From: Rhizophagus clarus
Taxonomy: Eukaryota > Glomeromycota > Glomeromycetes > Glomerales > Glomeraceae
Assembly: GCA_015698045.1 (NCBI GenBank)
Contig: BLAL01000266.1
Coordinates: 248,001-312,000, forward strand
Length of the DNA stretch: 64,000 bases
Direction: 5' to 3'
Positions within the stretch are counted from its first letter, which is position 1; every line of letters begins with the position of its first letter. Below the pieces are notes generated by a model. The model ran no database searches and was not told the DNA's origin. It saw only the letters and a program-made list of their open reading frames with translations. Below are positions 49,528-60,466 of the stretch, piece after piece. The position numbers and the translations under genes are program-made.

Positions 49528-50784
49528 ATGGATCCCAACCAATACCACCAAATATATCAATATTTACATCAACAAATATTACCTACCTTTAATACGTCTC
49601 GAGAAAAACAGAAATTTATCAACCTCTGCAACAATTTTGAATTAAAATTAAATTACCTCTATAAGAAGAACAAAAGGAAAAATGGACAATTATTGAAAGT
49701 TATTAGAAATTTTGAATTGGAACCACTATTATATATGATGCACAATGATCCTACTGCCGCTCATTTTGCAGTAGATACCATGTTCAATAAAATTAAGGAT
49801 CGTTACTATTGGCCTCAAATGTATGAAAACATAAGAGAATATGTTAGATCATGTGATTCTTGTCAAAGAAGAGGAAAATCTAAAGCAAACCAATTGCTCC
49901 ACCCTATTGCCGTGCATGGACCTTTTTATCAAGTAGGAATAGACTTTGTTGGACCATTACCCATAACTCCTAATGGAAATCGTTATATAATTGTTGCTAT
50001 GGATTATATGACCAAATGGCCTGAAGCGAGACCAGTGTCACGTGCTACTGCGGAAGAAACATCACAATTTATCTATGAAGATATTATTTGTCGTCATGGA
50101 TGCCCTGCAAAATTATTGTCAGATAGAGGAACACATTTCAATAATCAAATGGTAGAAAAACTTTTGGAAAAATTTGGGATTAAACATGTATTTTCTACTC
50201 CCTATCACCCACAAACAAATGGACTAGTCGAACGATTTAATCGTACCTTATGTGAATCATTATCAAAGTTAGTAATCCAGACCAACGAGTGGGATAAATA
50301 TATTGCTCCAGTCTTGTTTGCATATCGGACAAGCAAACATTCTACCACAAAAATATCGCCTTTTTATTTAGTAAATGGAAGAGAAGTTAAACTCCCTGTG
50401 GATAATTTATCTGATAATTTGGAACATATAAATCAAAGACTTTTATCTTTAATCGATGATCTTCCTCATGTACGAGAAGAAGCAAAGATAAAGGTTCAAG
50501 AGAGTCAGGTCAAGCAAAAAGATTATCATGATCAGAAAATTAAAAAGGAGTTAAATTTTGAAATAGGAGATAAGGTCTTATATTACGACGCTGCGAAAGA
50601 AAAACAATGGACTGGAAAATTAGACCCAAAATGGAAAGGTCCCTTTTATATTCATGAAATCAGGCAAAATGGTGCTTATAAATTATGCTCTATGGAAGGA
50701 AAAGTTTTACGAACTCCTGTAAATGGAAGTTTGTTAAAATTGTATTACGATCGACAAAATTGGGCACCGATCATTGCAGTATAG
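49528..50784 (+). CDS. LTR-element integrase frame
   Basis: A 418-codon frame with the HHCC zinc-binding N-terminal part (MHNDPTAAHFAV, then CDSCQRRGK), the retroviral-type integrase core (GIDFVGPLPITPNG, HPQTNGLVERFNRT) and a C-terminal chromo/SH3-like segment (KLDPKWKGPFYI). This is the Ty3/gypsy integrase order. It lies 71 bp after the preceding frame as a separate reading frame; how it is expressed cannot be told from sequence alone. Confidence 0.92.
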   Translation: MDPNQYHQIYQYLHQQILPTFNTSREKQKFINLCNNFELKLNYLYKKNKRKNGQLLKVIRNFELEPLLYMMHNDPTAAHFAVDTMFNKIKDRYYWPQMYENIREYVRSCDSCQRRGKSKANQLLHPIAVHGPFYQVGIDFVGPLPITPNGNRYIIVAMDYMTKWPEARPVSRATAEETSQFIYEDIICRHGCPAKLLSDRGTHFNNQMVEKLLEKFGIKHVFSTPYHPQTNGLVERFNRTLCESLSKLVIQTNEWDKYIAPVLFAYRTSKHSTTKISPFYLVNGREVKLPVDNLSDNLEHINQRLLSLIDDLPHVREEAKIKVQESQVKQKDYHDQKIKKELNFEIGDKVLYYDAAKEKQWTGKLDPKWKGPFYIHEIRQNGAYKLCSMEGKVLRTPVNGSLLKLYYDRQNWAPIIAV

Positions 50785-50992
50785 TTAGTAATAATTTAGA
50801 TTTACACCTCGTGGAAATATGACAATTTAATTTAAGTATGATCTACAAGTTTCACAGTGGAATCACAAGAATATTCAACCAGCTGCCCCAAAATAATTCA
50901 AAAAATTTTGTGAAAATTTTATTAAAAAGAAAAAGAAGAAAAATTACAACGCAAAAGAAAAGAAGAAAATAAACGAAAGAAAGAAAAATTAT

Positions 50993-51502
50993 TTATACAG
51001 TAGGAGGAGGAGGAGGAAAATTGTCGAGATAAGTGATAGAAGTAGTAGGAGTAGAAGGAGATTGTTGAACTCTATTTGCAATTGCTACAGCTCGAACTGC
51101 TGTTTCTTGCTCCGCCACAAATTTACGACGCCACCCTTCTCGTTCCTGTCTTAAGGAACTTATCTTCGTTTCCAACCTAGACTTATTCAAAGTTAACGAC
51201 TGTACTTGAGTTCTTAGAAGCCTATTTTGGTCTTCCGTTTCTTTTAAATGCCCAATCTCATCTTCTTTGTGAACTACCTTTTTCTCCAACTCTTCCTTTT
51301 CCATAAACAAGGAAGCCGCGACACCAAGAGCTTGTTGAGCTAAGCCTTCACTTTCTTGAGGCTTATCAATGCCTTTTCTTCGAAAATGCCTTCTTCTGAC
51401 GGCCTTGCTTGGTTTATTATGTTTTCTTTTATTATTTTGGCCTCGAGAGGCGCGTGAACTGCGGAGTTTTCTGCGAGCAACGTTGGTGTCAGTGCGAGTC
51501 AT
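50993..51502 (-). CDS. antisense accessory frame of the LTR element
   Basis: A 169-codon frame on the opposite strand, between integrase and the 3' LTR, with an ATG start. It begins with a very basic segment (ARRKLRSSRASRGQNNKRKH, RRRHFRRKGIDK), then a long coiled coil (about 75-145: EKEELEKKVVHKEDEIGHL, LRTQVQSLTLNKSRLETK) and a Pro-rich end. A basic plus coiled-coil layout suggests a nucleic-acid-binding dimer. Antisense genes in this position are known for some plant Ty3/gypsy lineages; here the function is unknown. Confidence 0.6.
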   Translation of the reverse strand: MTRTDTNVARRKLRSSRASRGQNNKRKHNKPSKAVRRRHFRRKGIDKPQESEGLAQQALGVAASLFMEKEELEKKVVHKEDEIGHLKETEDQNRLLRTQVQSLTLNKSRLETKISSLRQEREGWRRKFVAEQETAVRAVAIANRVQQSPSTPTTSITYLDNFPPPPPTV

Positions 51503-52059
51503 ATCGAAAATTAATGAAGAAAAGAAGATGAAGATAATTTAGAGATGGTGCGACCTTGATGAAAATTTAAATGAAGAATCTTCCCAGAAATTACCACAAA
51601 AATCAAACCGAATTTTATCAGAAATTACCAACATTTCCCAATCCCATAATTTGGAAAATTTGAAAAAGTAGGATATAAGGGAAGGCTGATCATAGCACCA
51701 AATCTTCGTCACACGTACTCGGTCATTCCTGGCCAAGATGATCGGCTTCTATGCCTTGCTAATTTTGGGCTTCGGCACGAATTCCCTTCGGGGGCCTCTT
51801 AGCTTGGTATATCACGAGTGACCCTTATTTACTAGCGGGTTGGGAGTGTGGTGTAGTGAATAGAAAAATATATATATCATTATTACATAATGATTTGATC
51901 AACAAAATTCGTAATATTGAGCAAATTTTGAGTTAATATTAATTTAGTGATCGACAATGATGAAGTATGACATAATATGACGATTTAATTATTACATATA
52001 TATATAGTAAAGTATAAATATCGAAAAAAAAAAAAAAAAAAAAAAAAAATAAAAAAAAT

Positions 52060-52530
52060 ATGGATTTTTCTTTATTTTTTATTGATCTTCAAGAAACTCA
52101 TCCTTTAGAAATAGGACCAATGATTCCGCCATATTTAGAAGATATGGATATAGAAGAAAAGTTTTTGAAGTCCTATATGCAGTTACAGCGCTCGATACAG
52201 CTTAAAAATAGGATTCTATCGTTAGTAAATGCTTATTTTGTAGGAAAAATACTCGCAGAGATAGAATCAACGTCAGAAAGGTTCAGGATGAAGAGAAAGT
52301 TAACAAAGCATTACTCGACCATGACAGAATATACTTTTGACCTTTTTGAACCTAATCCCTCTCAAATATTGCGAACTAGGTATTTGAACGTTCAAGACAT
52401 AAGAAAAATGAAACGTCAAGAAATCCTGGTATTAAGAAGTTATTTGAATGAGGATTTTGCAGGAGCTCAAAATTTAGAAGAGGAGAGTTGTTGGACGAAT
52501 GATTTGCATTCACGTGATGGTGAATATTAA
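52060..52530 (+). CDS. short 3' frame of the LTR element, unknown function
   Basis: A 156-codon frame beginning right after a long A tract and running into the 3' LTR. It has ordinary protein composition with helical character (MQLQRSIQLKNRILSLVNAY, RFRMKRKLTKHY) and no recognised motif. It may be an accessory protein or chance; the poly-A just before it could mark a captured, reverse-transcribed sequence. Confidence 0.45.
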   Translation: MDFSLFFIDLQETHPLEIGPMIPPYLEDMDIEEKFLKSYMQLQRSIQLKNRILSLVNAYFVGKILAEIESTSERFRMKRKLTKHYSTMTEYTFDLFEPNPSQILRTRYLNVQDIRKMKRQEILVLRSYLNEDFAGAQNLEEESCWTNDLHSRDGEY

Positions 52531-52993
52531 TATTACTGCGCCACAAATGATCAACGTAGTATATAAAGTATATTAAGTATATTTAGTATATTTAGTATAT
52601 ATTTCTTATATATCATTTATAGTATATATAGTATTTATTTCTTATATTTCTTTTATTATTTAAATTTCTTATATATTATTTATTATATTTATATCTTTTA
52701 TATCTTATATTATTTATATACTTGAATGAAGTTCAATTTGTATAAATATCTTGAATATTCGCTTAAAATAAAGGAGGAGAGACAAAGTTGTTTATAATAA
52801 AAGTTGTAATTGCAAGTGTTATAAGATTGCCTTATTGTATAAGTTGTTAACGTACCTACAACTAATAAAGATACATTTCAATTATCGAATACACTGCCTT
52901 TTAGCGTGTAAGGAATTGATTGGAATACTTCATAGCTAGTGTCTCCCTGAAGATATTCATAATTCACTACTCGACGGACTGAGTTGGTGAACA
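52489..52993 (+). repeat. 3' long terminal repeat
   Basis: 505 bp, the same length as the 5' copy and nearly identical, ending GGTGAACA before the flanking ACGAT. The near identity is the basis for calling the insertion young. Confidence 0.93.
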
Positions 52994-53119
52994 ACGATCA
53001 GATCAGATAGGTCGAGTAATTGACTTAACCCGATCTGTGATATTCAAGTCAGGTCAACAAATTCATGACCTGCTTAGGCCTTAGGGTACCTGAATTTCAT
53101 ATATAAAACACTGAAATGT

Positions 53120-54230
53120 TACTGTTTCAGAGTTTTTTTTTTAATCTGAATAAAAAACCAATTGTTTTTAATAAAAAAATAAAACAAAACGATTTCAAAT
53201 AAAAAAGATTTTTTGATCGTTTTTAATAAAAAAAACAATTTTTTGATTGTTTTTAATAAAAAAAAAACTCGTTTTTAAATGACAAAAATAGAACAATTTT
53301 TGATTGTTTTTAATAACAAAAATAAAATGATGTTTGATCGTTTTTAATATCAAAAATAAAATGATTTCTTAATCGTTTTTAATAACAATTTTTTAATCGT
53401 TTTTAATAACAAAATAAAAAATGATTTCTTAATCGTTTTTAAATAACAAAATAAAAAACGATTTCTTAATCATTTTTAAATAAAAAAAATAAAAATGATT
53501 TTTTAATCATTTTTAATAACAAAAATAAAAATGATTTCTTAACCGTTTTTAATAACAAAAATAAAAATAATTTCTTATTGTTTTTAATAACAAATAAAAA
53601 ATGATTTCTTAATTGTTTTTAATAATAATAAAAAAAATGATTTCTTAATCATTTTTAAATAACGTTTTTTAATAACAAAAAAAAACGATTTCTTAATTGT
53701 TTTTTAATAACAAAAAAAAACGATTTCTTAATTGTTTTTAAATAACAAAAAAAATGATTTCTTAATCATTTTTAATAACAAAATAAAAAACAATTTCTTA
53801 ATTATTTTTAATAACAAAAATAAAAATGATTACTTAATCGTTTTTAATAACAAATAAAAAATGATTTCTTAATCGTTTTTAATAACAAATAAAAAACAAT
53901 TTCTTAATCATTTTTAAATAACAAAAAAAAACGATTTCTTAATTGTTTTTAAATAACAAAAAAAATGATTTCTTAATTGTTTTTGATAATAAATAAAAAC
54001 GATTTCTTAATCGTTTTTAAATAACAAAATAAAAAACAATTTCTTAATCATTTTTAATAACAAAAAAATGAATTCCTTATCATTTTTAAATAACAATAAC
54101 GATTTCTTGATTTTAAATAACAAAAAAAAAATGATTTCTTAATTGTTTTTAAATAACAAAATAAAACAATTTCTTAACTGTTTTCAAATAACAAAACAAA
54201 ATGATTTCTTAATCATTTTTAAATAATTAA
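53120..54230. repeat. hairpin minisatellite, about 34-bp unit, about 30 copies
   Basis: The unit is roughly AATAACAAAAATAAAAA followed by AACGATTTCTTAATCGTTTT, where AACGATT and AATCGTT pair as a 7-bp stem. Copies differ mostly by CG becoming TG or CA on either arm (AATCGTT, AATTGTT, AATCATT) and by A-run length. It lies 130 bp after the 3' LTR, within the second inverted-repeat element. No coding role. Copy number was estimated by eye. Confidence 0.85.
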
Positions 54231-55306
54231 GGTATTAAATTGGGTACAAGTTAGTGAGCTTCAAATACTAAATAGGGTTCTGATGAGTTTTGGTCACTTC
54301 TTTTTACAATTTGTAACATTCTTCATCTAATAGTATTTATATGAAACGGATCTTTGACCCAAAAGAAAAATACCGTATGGTACTTTGAGGGTATTTTTAT
54401 GACTACTAGGAATTCTTCGCTGATCAGCAATAGTCCTAAGACTGCCCTAAGTGTTCATTTTTATTTAAAAGGCTAGCAGCCACTGGCTCTTTTTGGTGGA
54501 ATTTAATATTTTAGTATTAGATTTTTATGTTTATCTTTAAATTAGATTTCTTTATCTACGTATTAATAATGTTTTGATTAGTTTATAAATAAATAAATAG
54601 TTGAAAAGGTTAGACCGAGTTGAATAAAATCTGCAGTAACACTTCAGATTTTAATATTTTTATAATGAAATTTGATAAATTATTAGATAAATAAAACCGA
54701 TTTTTACATTTTTTCATTATAAGGTAAAAAATGTTGCTATTTTCATTTAATTCATAAATAAAAAACATCTCGCACCATTTTTTATTAATAAGCATTAAAA
54801 ATGCTGCGAAAATATTTTTCCCACTGAATCCATAAATAAAAATGTTTCACAACATTTTTTCATTAATATAGTTAAAAAACGTTGCAAAAAGCGTTTTCTA
54901 TGTATAATAAAAACAGTTGCAACTTTTTTTTTGCGAACCTGCTGTAAACTATGATAATAATTAGCAATGAAAATTCGCCAGGGACTCAATTGATTAACTG
55001 TTGATATAGTATTTAAACTAAACTCACTAAATGTACTAAAGAACCCTAGTTTATAATATAAAAATTTTGGGTTAAGGAATAATGATGATCATCTATCCAT
55101 TGATCATCTTTTGTGACAAATTTTACGAAAATGCATTTCTGGACAATTTCCGGACAATTTCCGTATATCCTGAAAATGCAGTGTTTTCAGAACAGTTTCT
55201 GGATACACAGTGTTCAGAATTTCTGGACAATATTTTAGATAATTTTTCTGGACATTTTCTGGACATTATCCAGACACTTATTTTTTATAGGGCTTTTTTT
55301 GGAACT

Positions 55307-56168
55307 TTAAGGATACAATACAAGAATTAGGTTTGCTAGATATATTATATGAATCAGAGAAGATAGGATTTTTATCAACACAGTTATAACAAAAAAATAC
55401 CAATCATATATATCAACAATTTCACAATACCAAATATGAAGATTGATTAACCTAAGTTTTCTGAAAAATTGTCAATTAATGTTGACAAATAGAATAATTT
55501 TAATGAGTCATATCATAACAAGATGCAATCATCTAATAGTAATACCAGATTCTGTCAAAACCTGTAGAAAAAATATATATAAATAGTGAAATTTCTGATA
55601 ACAGAAAGAATCATGTAAGGGATATTTTTGTATATGATATACTTATAAGATGAACTTAGGAAAAAAAATAGCCAAATTTAAAGTTTAAAGAGAGGTAATC
55701 TTTATAACAATAAAGAAGTAATGCAAATATCAAATATTATGTATAAAGATTTGTTTATCCTTCTTTATCTTGGCATTCTTTGATCATTTGATAGAAATAT
55801 ATGATAATATTGATCAAGTGATACAATAGTTCTCCCATAACTGGACTATAAATGTCACTCAAATCCAAAATAATTTGGAATTATGGCAGCCTAAATGTAC
55901 AAATCCAAATTAATTTACAAATATATATATAAATTTTATATTACCTTAATAGTACATCCTAATAGCTTATCTAGATACTGTAACATATCCTGATATGTTA
56001 ACTTTTTTCAAATGAATATGTATATTACTTTATGTAAAATATAATTAAAACCTTATGCTTATATTTGATTTTTTAAACTTGTATGTGTGTTTAAGACACT
56101 AGCATTTTTTTCTTCAGTTATACAAGCAAGGGAGAAATGTATTTTTTATTTTTACTCTTGCAAATTAC
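55307..56168. other. AT-rich spacer before the hAT relic
   Basis: No intact gene. It may hold decayed upstream parts of the hAT transposon that follows (scraps around 55740-55870), but no motif is clear enough to assign. Confidence 0.4.
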
Positions 56169-57398
56169 TTGATGTATTACAATGTGATAAGGCACGGCTG
56201 TTTCAAGCTATACATAGCATGGGTTATTTTGTTATTTTCTTCAAAAATGATTGATAGGTTGGAGAAACGTTGGAAGATGTGGGAACAACCTCTCCATTTA
56301 CTTTCTTATTTACTACATCCTAAATATAGGATGGAACAATTCAACAATTCAGTTTCTAATATTAATTATTTAGAATTTGGAAAATGGCTCATGTATTATT
56401 ATTGTGCATGGTCTGGAAAGGAACCAAAATGTATTCTTAGTGAATTTAATGATTTTCGGTTAGCTCAATATCCATTTGATCTTAATACATATAGACAATT
56501 TAACAATGATATTTGGCGTTATTAGTATTTTGCTAGTGTTTCAACGAATGAACTGGGGTTTGTAGCTTGTAGAGTTTTTGGCATTTGTGTAAATGCTGCT
56601 TCTGTTTAAAGATTGTGGAGTTGTATAGGGTTTTTACAATCAAAACGTCGTAACCGATTGATGGCATGTTTAAATATATTTTATTTAATTTATTATATTT
56701 ATTACATAATATCATAATAGTATTCCAATGTTTTTCTTTATTATACTATACAATCAACTAAAGCTCTTTCAATGAGTAAATTGAGAGCTGATATTACGTA
56801 TAGTCATCATCTTCAATCCATTAATTACTGAATCTACTATTGATGATCTTAATGTTGATCAAGATCCTGGTAATCTAGATAGCATTTACAATCCGGCTGA
56901 TAATTTACCAACAGAAGAGAATAATTCCGAAGAGTCAGATGACGAAGCTAATGAAGCTGGTGAACCTGAAAATAAATTTGGTGAATATCTTCAGGGTTGG
57001 GTAGAAGAGAAAAATGCTGAATCTAATGAAGATTCTGATGAGGATAACGATAGTACAGATAATAATACAGCAAATATACATGATGTTACTCATCCTGCTA
57101 TTGATGTTAATGCTAAATGGGAATTGAAAACTCTTTTCAAAGATAATATAAATTTGCCATTTTAACGAGAATTTATTTTAAATTTGATTTTTGAAATTTA
57201 AAAATAAAACTTACAGTATATGATTTATCTAAATATGATTAAACTAAACTGTAAAAGTACATATTTTATAAAATACATCGGAAATAATCTAGTGTCAAAT
57301 GATCATATTTTTGTCCGGAACATAAAATTTGCGGACACGGACATGGACTGTCCCGTCCCGGACGTCCAAGTCCACGTCCGTGTCACATGACAACACTG
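56169..57398 (+). mobile_element. hAT transposon relic, 3' half with right terminus
   Basis: The frame from 56169 reads like the C-terminal half of a hAT transposase: LEFGKWLMYYYCAWSGKEP, then YFASVSTNELGFVACRVFG and RLWSCIGFLQSKRRNRLM, the dimerisation-domain signature S-V-E-R-L-W-S-x-x-G. Two in-frame stops (after IWRY and at the usual Glu before RLWS) break it. A Glu/Asp-rich tail (about 56830-57165) ends in TAA. The right end is a GC-richer patch (GGACACGGACATGGACTG) finishing CACATGACAACACTG, i.e. inverted CAGTGTTG, as expected of a hAT terminus at 57398. The left half and left terminus were not found. Defective copy. Confidence 0.78.
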
Positions 57399-58393
57399 GA
57401 TTAGGGTAAGGGATTAGAATTAGTAATAACTTTATTAATATTTGACATCATGAACAGCAAAATTTCTACCATCTTTAAAATACTTTTCGCCTTACTTACA
57501 ACTTCAGAATAAAGATTAAAATGAGAAAATTTAATTGATTGTTGATATGTTTGTTAGATTGTGAATTTAAGACTATGAGAAAACTTGAGTTTCAAAGAAA
57601 GAAAATTTCATTAATACCCGATACCCGTTTAATTATGGAAGCAAAATTATTCAGAATAAGTTACTCTTGAGGCTGAACAGATAAACGATGATAGCCTTAT
57701 AAGAAAAAATTTATTGTGGCTTACTTGGTCCTTTAAAATCCCGTACTAGTACGTGGATAAATCACAAAGTCCATTACGAGTGCCTCAAACTTTAGGTCAT
57801 TTAAACCGATAGTATTGGAAATTTTTACAGATATTGTATTGGCTGTTAGCAAAATATTGGAAAATAGATATCAAAAAAAAAAATTCTTTTACGCAACTTC
57901 GTGTATATCTTTTTTTCAATACCAAATATTATATTATTGTACAAATTATATCACAATTTACATGAGTAATTTAATAAATTAAAAACTTGGTGATTAATTT
58001 AGTATAGTATTTACTTATTAATTACGTATAATATAAACGAATCCAGTTTGCGTTTTTTTTTTATTTTTAATTTGAAACACGTTGTTGTTGTACATCTGAA
58101 TAACGTAATAAATAAAATTTCTTATTGTCCAATTAAGTTTATTACTTTTAACGTTAATGTGTGTGCTACATAATTGGACACGCTTGAAACCGTAATTGTG
58201 TAATCGTGTAATATATGCAAAATTCATTTATGATCAGCAGATTTGCCGATCATGTTCTAATTAGGATGTACCGTGAAACAAAAACATTAATCATTTTGCG
58301 TACGGAACTTACGAAAAAGCTCCGTAAATATTAACCTTATTTTAAATACTTATAAAAGGCTCTTTTCGAACTAATAAAAAGCTTTCGTTAATT
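57399..58393. other. intergenic region with kinase promoter
   Basis: It begins with a short telomere-like scrap (TTAGGGTAAGGGATTAG, 57401-57417) right next to the hAT end. The rest is AT-rich without genes, ending in the kinase promoter. Confidence 0.5.
58350..58358 (+). promoter_or_regulatory. TATA box of the kinase gene
   Basis: TTATAAAAG lies 43 bp before the ATG at 58394, so the transcript leader would be only about 10-15 nt. The spacing fits a eukaryotic TATA-driven promoter; no experimental support is visible. Confidence 0.55.
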
Positions 58394-60466
58394 ATGGCTA
58401 TTCGTAAAGAAGTAGTTAAGACCGCTATTAATAAAGCAGATGCATTAATAAATAAAAATATTCATAATAATATTGATAAACAATATGACTTCAGAAAGCA
58501 AACCATTTTTTCGGATGAAACCCTTACAAGTGAAGAAACATCTGAGGTATTGAGAATATTAACTAAACATCGTGATAAAACTAAACTTCTTTATAATGAA
58601 GGATCAAGAAGACGTTGTGAAAATTGTAATGAAGATTGTTTAGCTATATCATATTGCGAAAATTGTGTTCGAAAATTTTTAAAAAATAATTTTTCAAATT
58701 GGACTTCTGGGAGTGATGACATCGATAAATTAATTCAAAATTGTCAATTGGAAACACTTACTCCTTATAATGTGGTTGAATGGATTCCTTATGATACATT
58801 AGAAAATATTAAATATATGACGAAAGGTGGATATTCAGAAATTTATTCAGCAGATTGGGATGGTGGAAAATATTATGAGTGGGATTCTAAAGACCAATCA
58901 TTAAAGAGGAAAGGTACAAGTAAAGTAATTCTAAAGAAATTGAAAAATATAGAAAATGCAAGCAAAAGTTGGTTTGAAGAAGTACGTATTTACAACATAT
59001 ATGTGTTATAATATATTTTTTAACGAGTTTTTTCTCACTTTTCTTTCTTTTTTTTTAGGCTAAATCTTATTTCATTGCAAGCAATAATTGGAAGACTATT
59101 GTTAAATATTTTGGTATAACTCAAGATTCAATGTATGGAAATTACATACTTGTAATGAAACAATTGGATATAGATTTAAGAAAATATTTACAAAAACATC
59201 ACAAGCAATTAAAATGGGGAGAAAGGATGCAGATAATGTATAATATAATTAACACACTTCACAATATTCATGGGGAGAATATTATTCATAAAGATTTGCA
59301 TTCTGGAAATGTATTATATTTGGAGAAAAGTAAGAATTGGTATATTAGTGATCTTGGATTTTGTGGACCTGCTAATAAACCATCGGATGGTATATATGGA
59401 AATCTTCCTTACATAGCTCCAGAAGTTATATATAAAAAAGAGTATACTTTGGCATCTGATATTTATAGTATTGGTATGCTCATGTGGGAAATTTCATCCG
59501 GTCGACCACCTTTTAGTAATCATGAACATGATTATAATCTTGCAATTAGAATAGTAAATGGGCAAAGACCTGAAACAGTATTAGGGACACCTTCAGGATA
59601 TAGAGATTTGATGGAGCAATGTTGGGATGCTAATCCATTAAAAAGACCTGATATTGATGTACTTTTAAATGATATAAGAGAAATTAAAAGATCTTATTAT
59701 GAAAATAATCATCAAGAATCAGAAAATTTACTCGATGGTCTAATAGATAAAAATTCTACTTTAAATATAAAAGATATTGGTAGCAAACTTTACACTTTTA
59801 ATAATATTCCTATGCCAAAAAATATTATTATTGAAGGTGACTATAAATTATTTTTGTTTAATTGAAAATTTATAACTAATTTTTTTCTTCTTTTGTAATG
59901 AATAGATAATGATGAATTATATAATAATCCTAATCTTCATTCAGAAGATCAAGACGAATTAGAAATTCCTGATGGTAAATCAAATTATATCATCATATTG
60001 TAAAAAGTTTTATTCAACAACCTGAATAATTTTATTTATTATAATTTAGATATTGAAGATACACTGAGCATTCCAAATGATGTTAAAAATGATAATGATG
60101 ATAATAATAATGAACCAGAAAAGATACAAGATGAAGGTAATATTATTAAAATATTTTTTGTGGATGTATGAAAAATATTTGCAATTTATTTTTTTTTTAA
60201 ATATAGATAGCGAAAGTAATATTTCAAAAAAGAGAAGAAATTGCTCAAGTATTAATGTTCTTAAAGGTAAACATTATTTATATTTTACCAAATATTTCTT
60301 TTGTAATGATTATAAATTTATATTATTTTATTTTTTTTTAAAAAAAAAAAATAGATATAATTACGAAATTAACAAAAAAAAAACCTAAAAAAAGTAAGTT
60401 AAAGATTACATATTATTAGTTAAAACTTTTGTTATTTCAGATAAATTATTTTTAGCTACAATTTAA
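58394..60466 (+). CDS. protein kinase of the expanded Rhizophagus-type family, with acidic multi-exon tail
   Basis: Seven exons, 58394-58981, 59059-59836, 59906-59974, 60050-60136, 60207-60266, 60355-60393 and 60441-60466, give 548 residues in one frame. The N-terminal part has a Cys cluster (CENCNEDC, then CENC; Cys 75, 78, 82, 88, 91), a zinc-binding-like signature of this family. The kinase domain spans about 136-430: loop TKGGYSEIY, Lys181 in VILKKL, IIHKDLHSGN with Asp275, SDLG with Asp294, YIAPEV, and SDIYSIGMLMWEISSGRPPF. The loop is poor in Gly and DFG is DLG, but Lys and both Asp remain, so activity is plausible. Exons 3 to 6 encode an Asp/Asn/Glu-rich then basic tail, all in phase 1. 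Probably a cytosolic Ser/Thr or Tyr-like signalling kinase; substrate unknown. Confidence 0.9.

Larger units (their letters stand above)
44053..52993 (+). mobile_element. Ty3/gypsy-type LTR retrotransposon, young, looks whole or nearly so
   Basis: An 8.94-kb element bounded by two 505-bp LTRs that start TG and end CA and differ at only about two positions by eye, so the insertion is very recent. ACGA (or ACGAT, depending on how the shared T is assigned) flanks both sides as target duplication. A primer-binding site beginning TTGGTGATTCCTGCC follows the 5' LTR, and a purine-rich tract (AGAAGAGGAGAG) precedes the 3' LTR. Parts in order: Gag with zinc knuckle, protease, reverse transcriptase, RNase H, a Cys-rich segment, integrase, an antisense frame and a short 3' frame. 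Protease-RT-RNase H-integrase order marks the Ty3/gypsy (Metaviridae) class. It lies inside the older inverted-repeat element. Confidence 0.93.
42478..55306. mobile_element. second inverted-repeat element, split by an LTR element
   Basis: CTATATAAAATAAATGTCTGG at the left edge and, inverted at the right edge ending 55306, CTATAAAAAATAAGTGTCTGG form an imperfect pair; both run on into clusters of TGTCTGGAAAATG/TGTCCAGAAAATG words (42490-42560 and 55130-55290). The outer span is about 12.8 kb, of which 8.9 kb is the inserted LTR element, leaving about 3.9 kb of own sequence. Its interior has short GTTGCAAAA-type hairpins on both sides (about 43800-43920 and 54780-54940) and a roughly 34-bp hairpin array. 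No transposase is visible. The layout copies that of the element at 38.63-42.38 kb, but end sequences differ. Treat the ends as approximate. Confidence 0.5.
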
